Below, piece by piece: positions 63,201-64,000 of a DNA stretch of 64,000 nucleotides. Numbering within the stretch: position 1 is the first letter of the stretch; each line of letters opens with the position of its first letter. Below the pieces are notes generated by a model. That model worked only from the letters and a program-made list of their open reading frames with translations, did no database searches and was not told the origin of the DNA. The DNA is from Lindgomyces ingoldianus (taxonomy: Eukaryota; Ascomycota; Dothideomycetes; Pleosporales; Lindgomycetaceae): the NCBI RefSeq assembly GCF_010093535.1, contig NW_022985185.1:266026-330025 (forward strand). Reading direction: 5' to 3'. The position numbers and the translations under genes are program-made.

Positions 63201-64000
63201 GGCTTCTTTCTTCGACAATGTGCAAACGGCGATCAGACATGAGGAAAAATTCTCCGAGATCTGCCGACAATCACACAAATTTCGTCGAATGATGAAAAAT
63301 CTGTATTTAGTTCGCTTTTGATTCGCTGGAATCGTGCAAAATGGGCGTTGATGATCTGCCAGTGAGGAAACGAGAAACGATGCAAGTACGAGTAAGGCAT
63401 TTGGCGTTTCGCCAACTTGAAGCATTTCTATACCTGGGTTCGAAGGGATTGTATCTGAGGCTGCCAAGGTACCGCCAAGTTGAATACACAAACAGCTCGA
63501 TGGACGCTATTGTTTCCAGTGGATCCAGCCCGTCACTAATGCTACCGTTGAAGACGCTGTCTGCTGTCTTGCGGCGGCTATTGAGCGCCAAATGCAGGGC
63601 GAAGCGTAAGCTCCCTAAACGTTGACGGAACCGGTTTTGACGCCGACGATGATTGTGGAGATGGAAACGGATGTGGAGGCAGGGTCCAGCAGTGGGTGGA
63701 ATAATGGCCATGGTCGGGCAAAGGCAGTTATTCCCGATAAGCAAGCGCTGCTGGCGACACGAATTGCTCTTGTTCAAAGCCATGCGGCCAATTTGAGACG
63801 TCAATACAGGAGCAGTTTAGGCCTGTGGTGGTAGCCAACACATGCATCGTGTCGCCATCCCATCAATCCGTCCATCCATCCATCCCTCGCTTCGCGCAGC
63901 TGCGACTGGATACGCGCGACCGCTCTGGCCGCTGTAGCAGCGCTTGACCGATGATGGAGAAACAGACCGGTGTGTGCAGCACGTTGACGCTCGTGATGTC
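60211..64000. other. right end, no supportable gene
   Basis: The stretch has normal composition and many short overlapping frames on both strands. Two minus-strand pieces look mildly coding: 62100-61919, which ends at a consensus GTAAGT donor and contains a hydrophobic GPAVLIGIILSIFSAAS segment, and a 63-codon ATG frame at 61668-61477. They cannot be joined into a gene by eye. A gene running beyond the right edge is possible. Confidence 0.4.
61477..61668 (-). CDS. small hypothetical open frame
   Basis: It has 63 codons from ATG to TAG with a pyrimidine-rich upstream sequence, as many fungal leaders have. It is basic near the start (RRKKRSLHHK). No family is recognised and it may be spurious. 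Confidence 0.15.
   Translation of the reverse strand: MISPKGAAILRRKKRSLHHKSTSTMPKPAAQSANTTAQFQLLRPELIQCASKSFLSDILTSCG

Overview
The window is nuclear DNA of a filamentous ascomycete (Pezizomycotina). The evidence is the short GT-AG introns (45-137 bp), an AP-1/Yap1 factor with both redox cysteine domains, an ascomycete-type laccase ending in DSGV, a fungal Rsc9 with an ARID domain, and a transposon destroyed by C-to-T mutation of the RIP kind. The class or species cannot be fixed from the sequence alone; Leotiomycetes is a guess.

Layout. 1-5455 is a heavily RIP-mutated Ty1/copia-type retrotransposon, truncated at the left edge. 5.6-20 kb is gene-poor apart from two paralogous secreted subtilisin-like (S8, proteinase K type) proteases at 12.5-13.9 and 18.5-19.8 kb. 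20.6-23.3 kb encodes a secreted multicopper oxidase (laccase) preceded by two hevein-type chitin-binding modules and a PAN/apple-like module. 26.5-36.9 kb is a compact housekeeping block: a glyoxalase-fold protein (+), the mitochondrial peptidase Icp55 (-), a class III sirtuin (+), the deadenylase subunit PAN2 (-) and the Tudor-domain splicing factor SPF30 (-). 37.1-38.3 kb is a cluster of inverted and tandem repeats. An AP-1/Yap1 gene lies at 39.3-41.3 kb (+) and an SLC35-like transporter at 43.1-44.7 kb (-). 44.8-53.3 kb is mostly decayed sequence with one intact small gene (dimeric alpha/beta-barrel protein, 49.7-50.5 kb) and visible pseudogene remnants. The rsc9 gene (-) and a Rec114-like gene (+) diverge from 56.8 kb. 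A 690-bp hAT-like element with a perfect 8-bp target duplication sits at 59.5-60.2 kb. The last 3.8 kb holds no gene I can support.

The genes fall into two functional groups. The 12-24 kb part is a secretory, accessory region (two proteases, one chitin-binding laccase) next to transposon remains and eroded DNA. The 26-44 and 53-59 kb parts are conserved nuclear and mitochondrial genes: mRNA deadenylation, splicing, chromatin remodelling, meiotic recombination, mitochondrial protein processing and oxidative-stress control. Two head-to-head pairs share short promoter gaps: icp55/sirtuin, 372 bp with a 55-base C run inside, and rsc9/rec114-like, 385 bp.

The most unusual observations are the very narrow sequence context of the C-to-T erosion (YCR sites lost, RCA and RCGY kept), which recurs inside the hAT-like element; the chitin-binding/PAN/laccase fusion; the poly(C) tract in a shared promoter; and a perfect 29-bp hairpin at 11.9 kb. 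All exon structures were read by eye from splice signals and frame continuity, and no transcript evidence was available.
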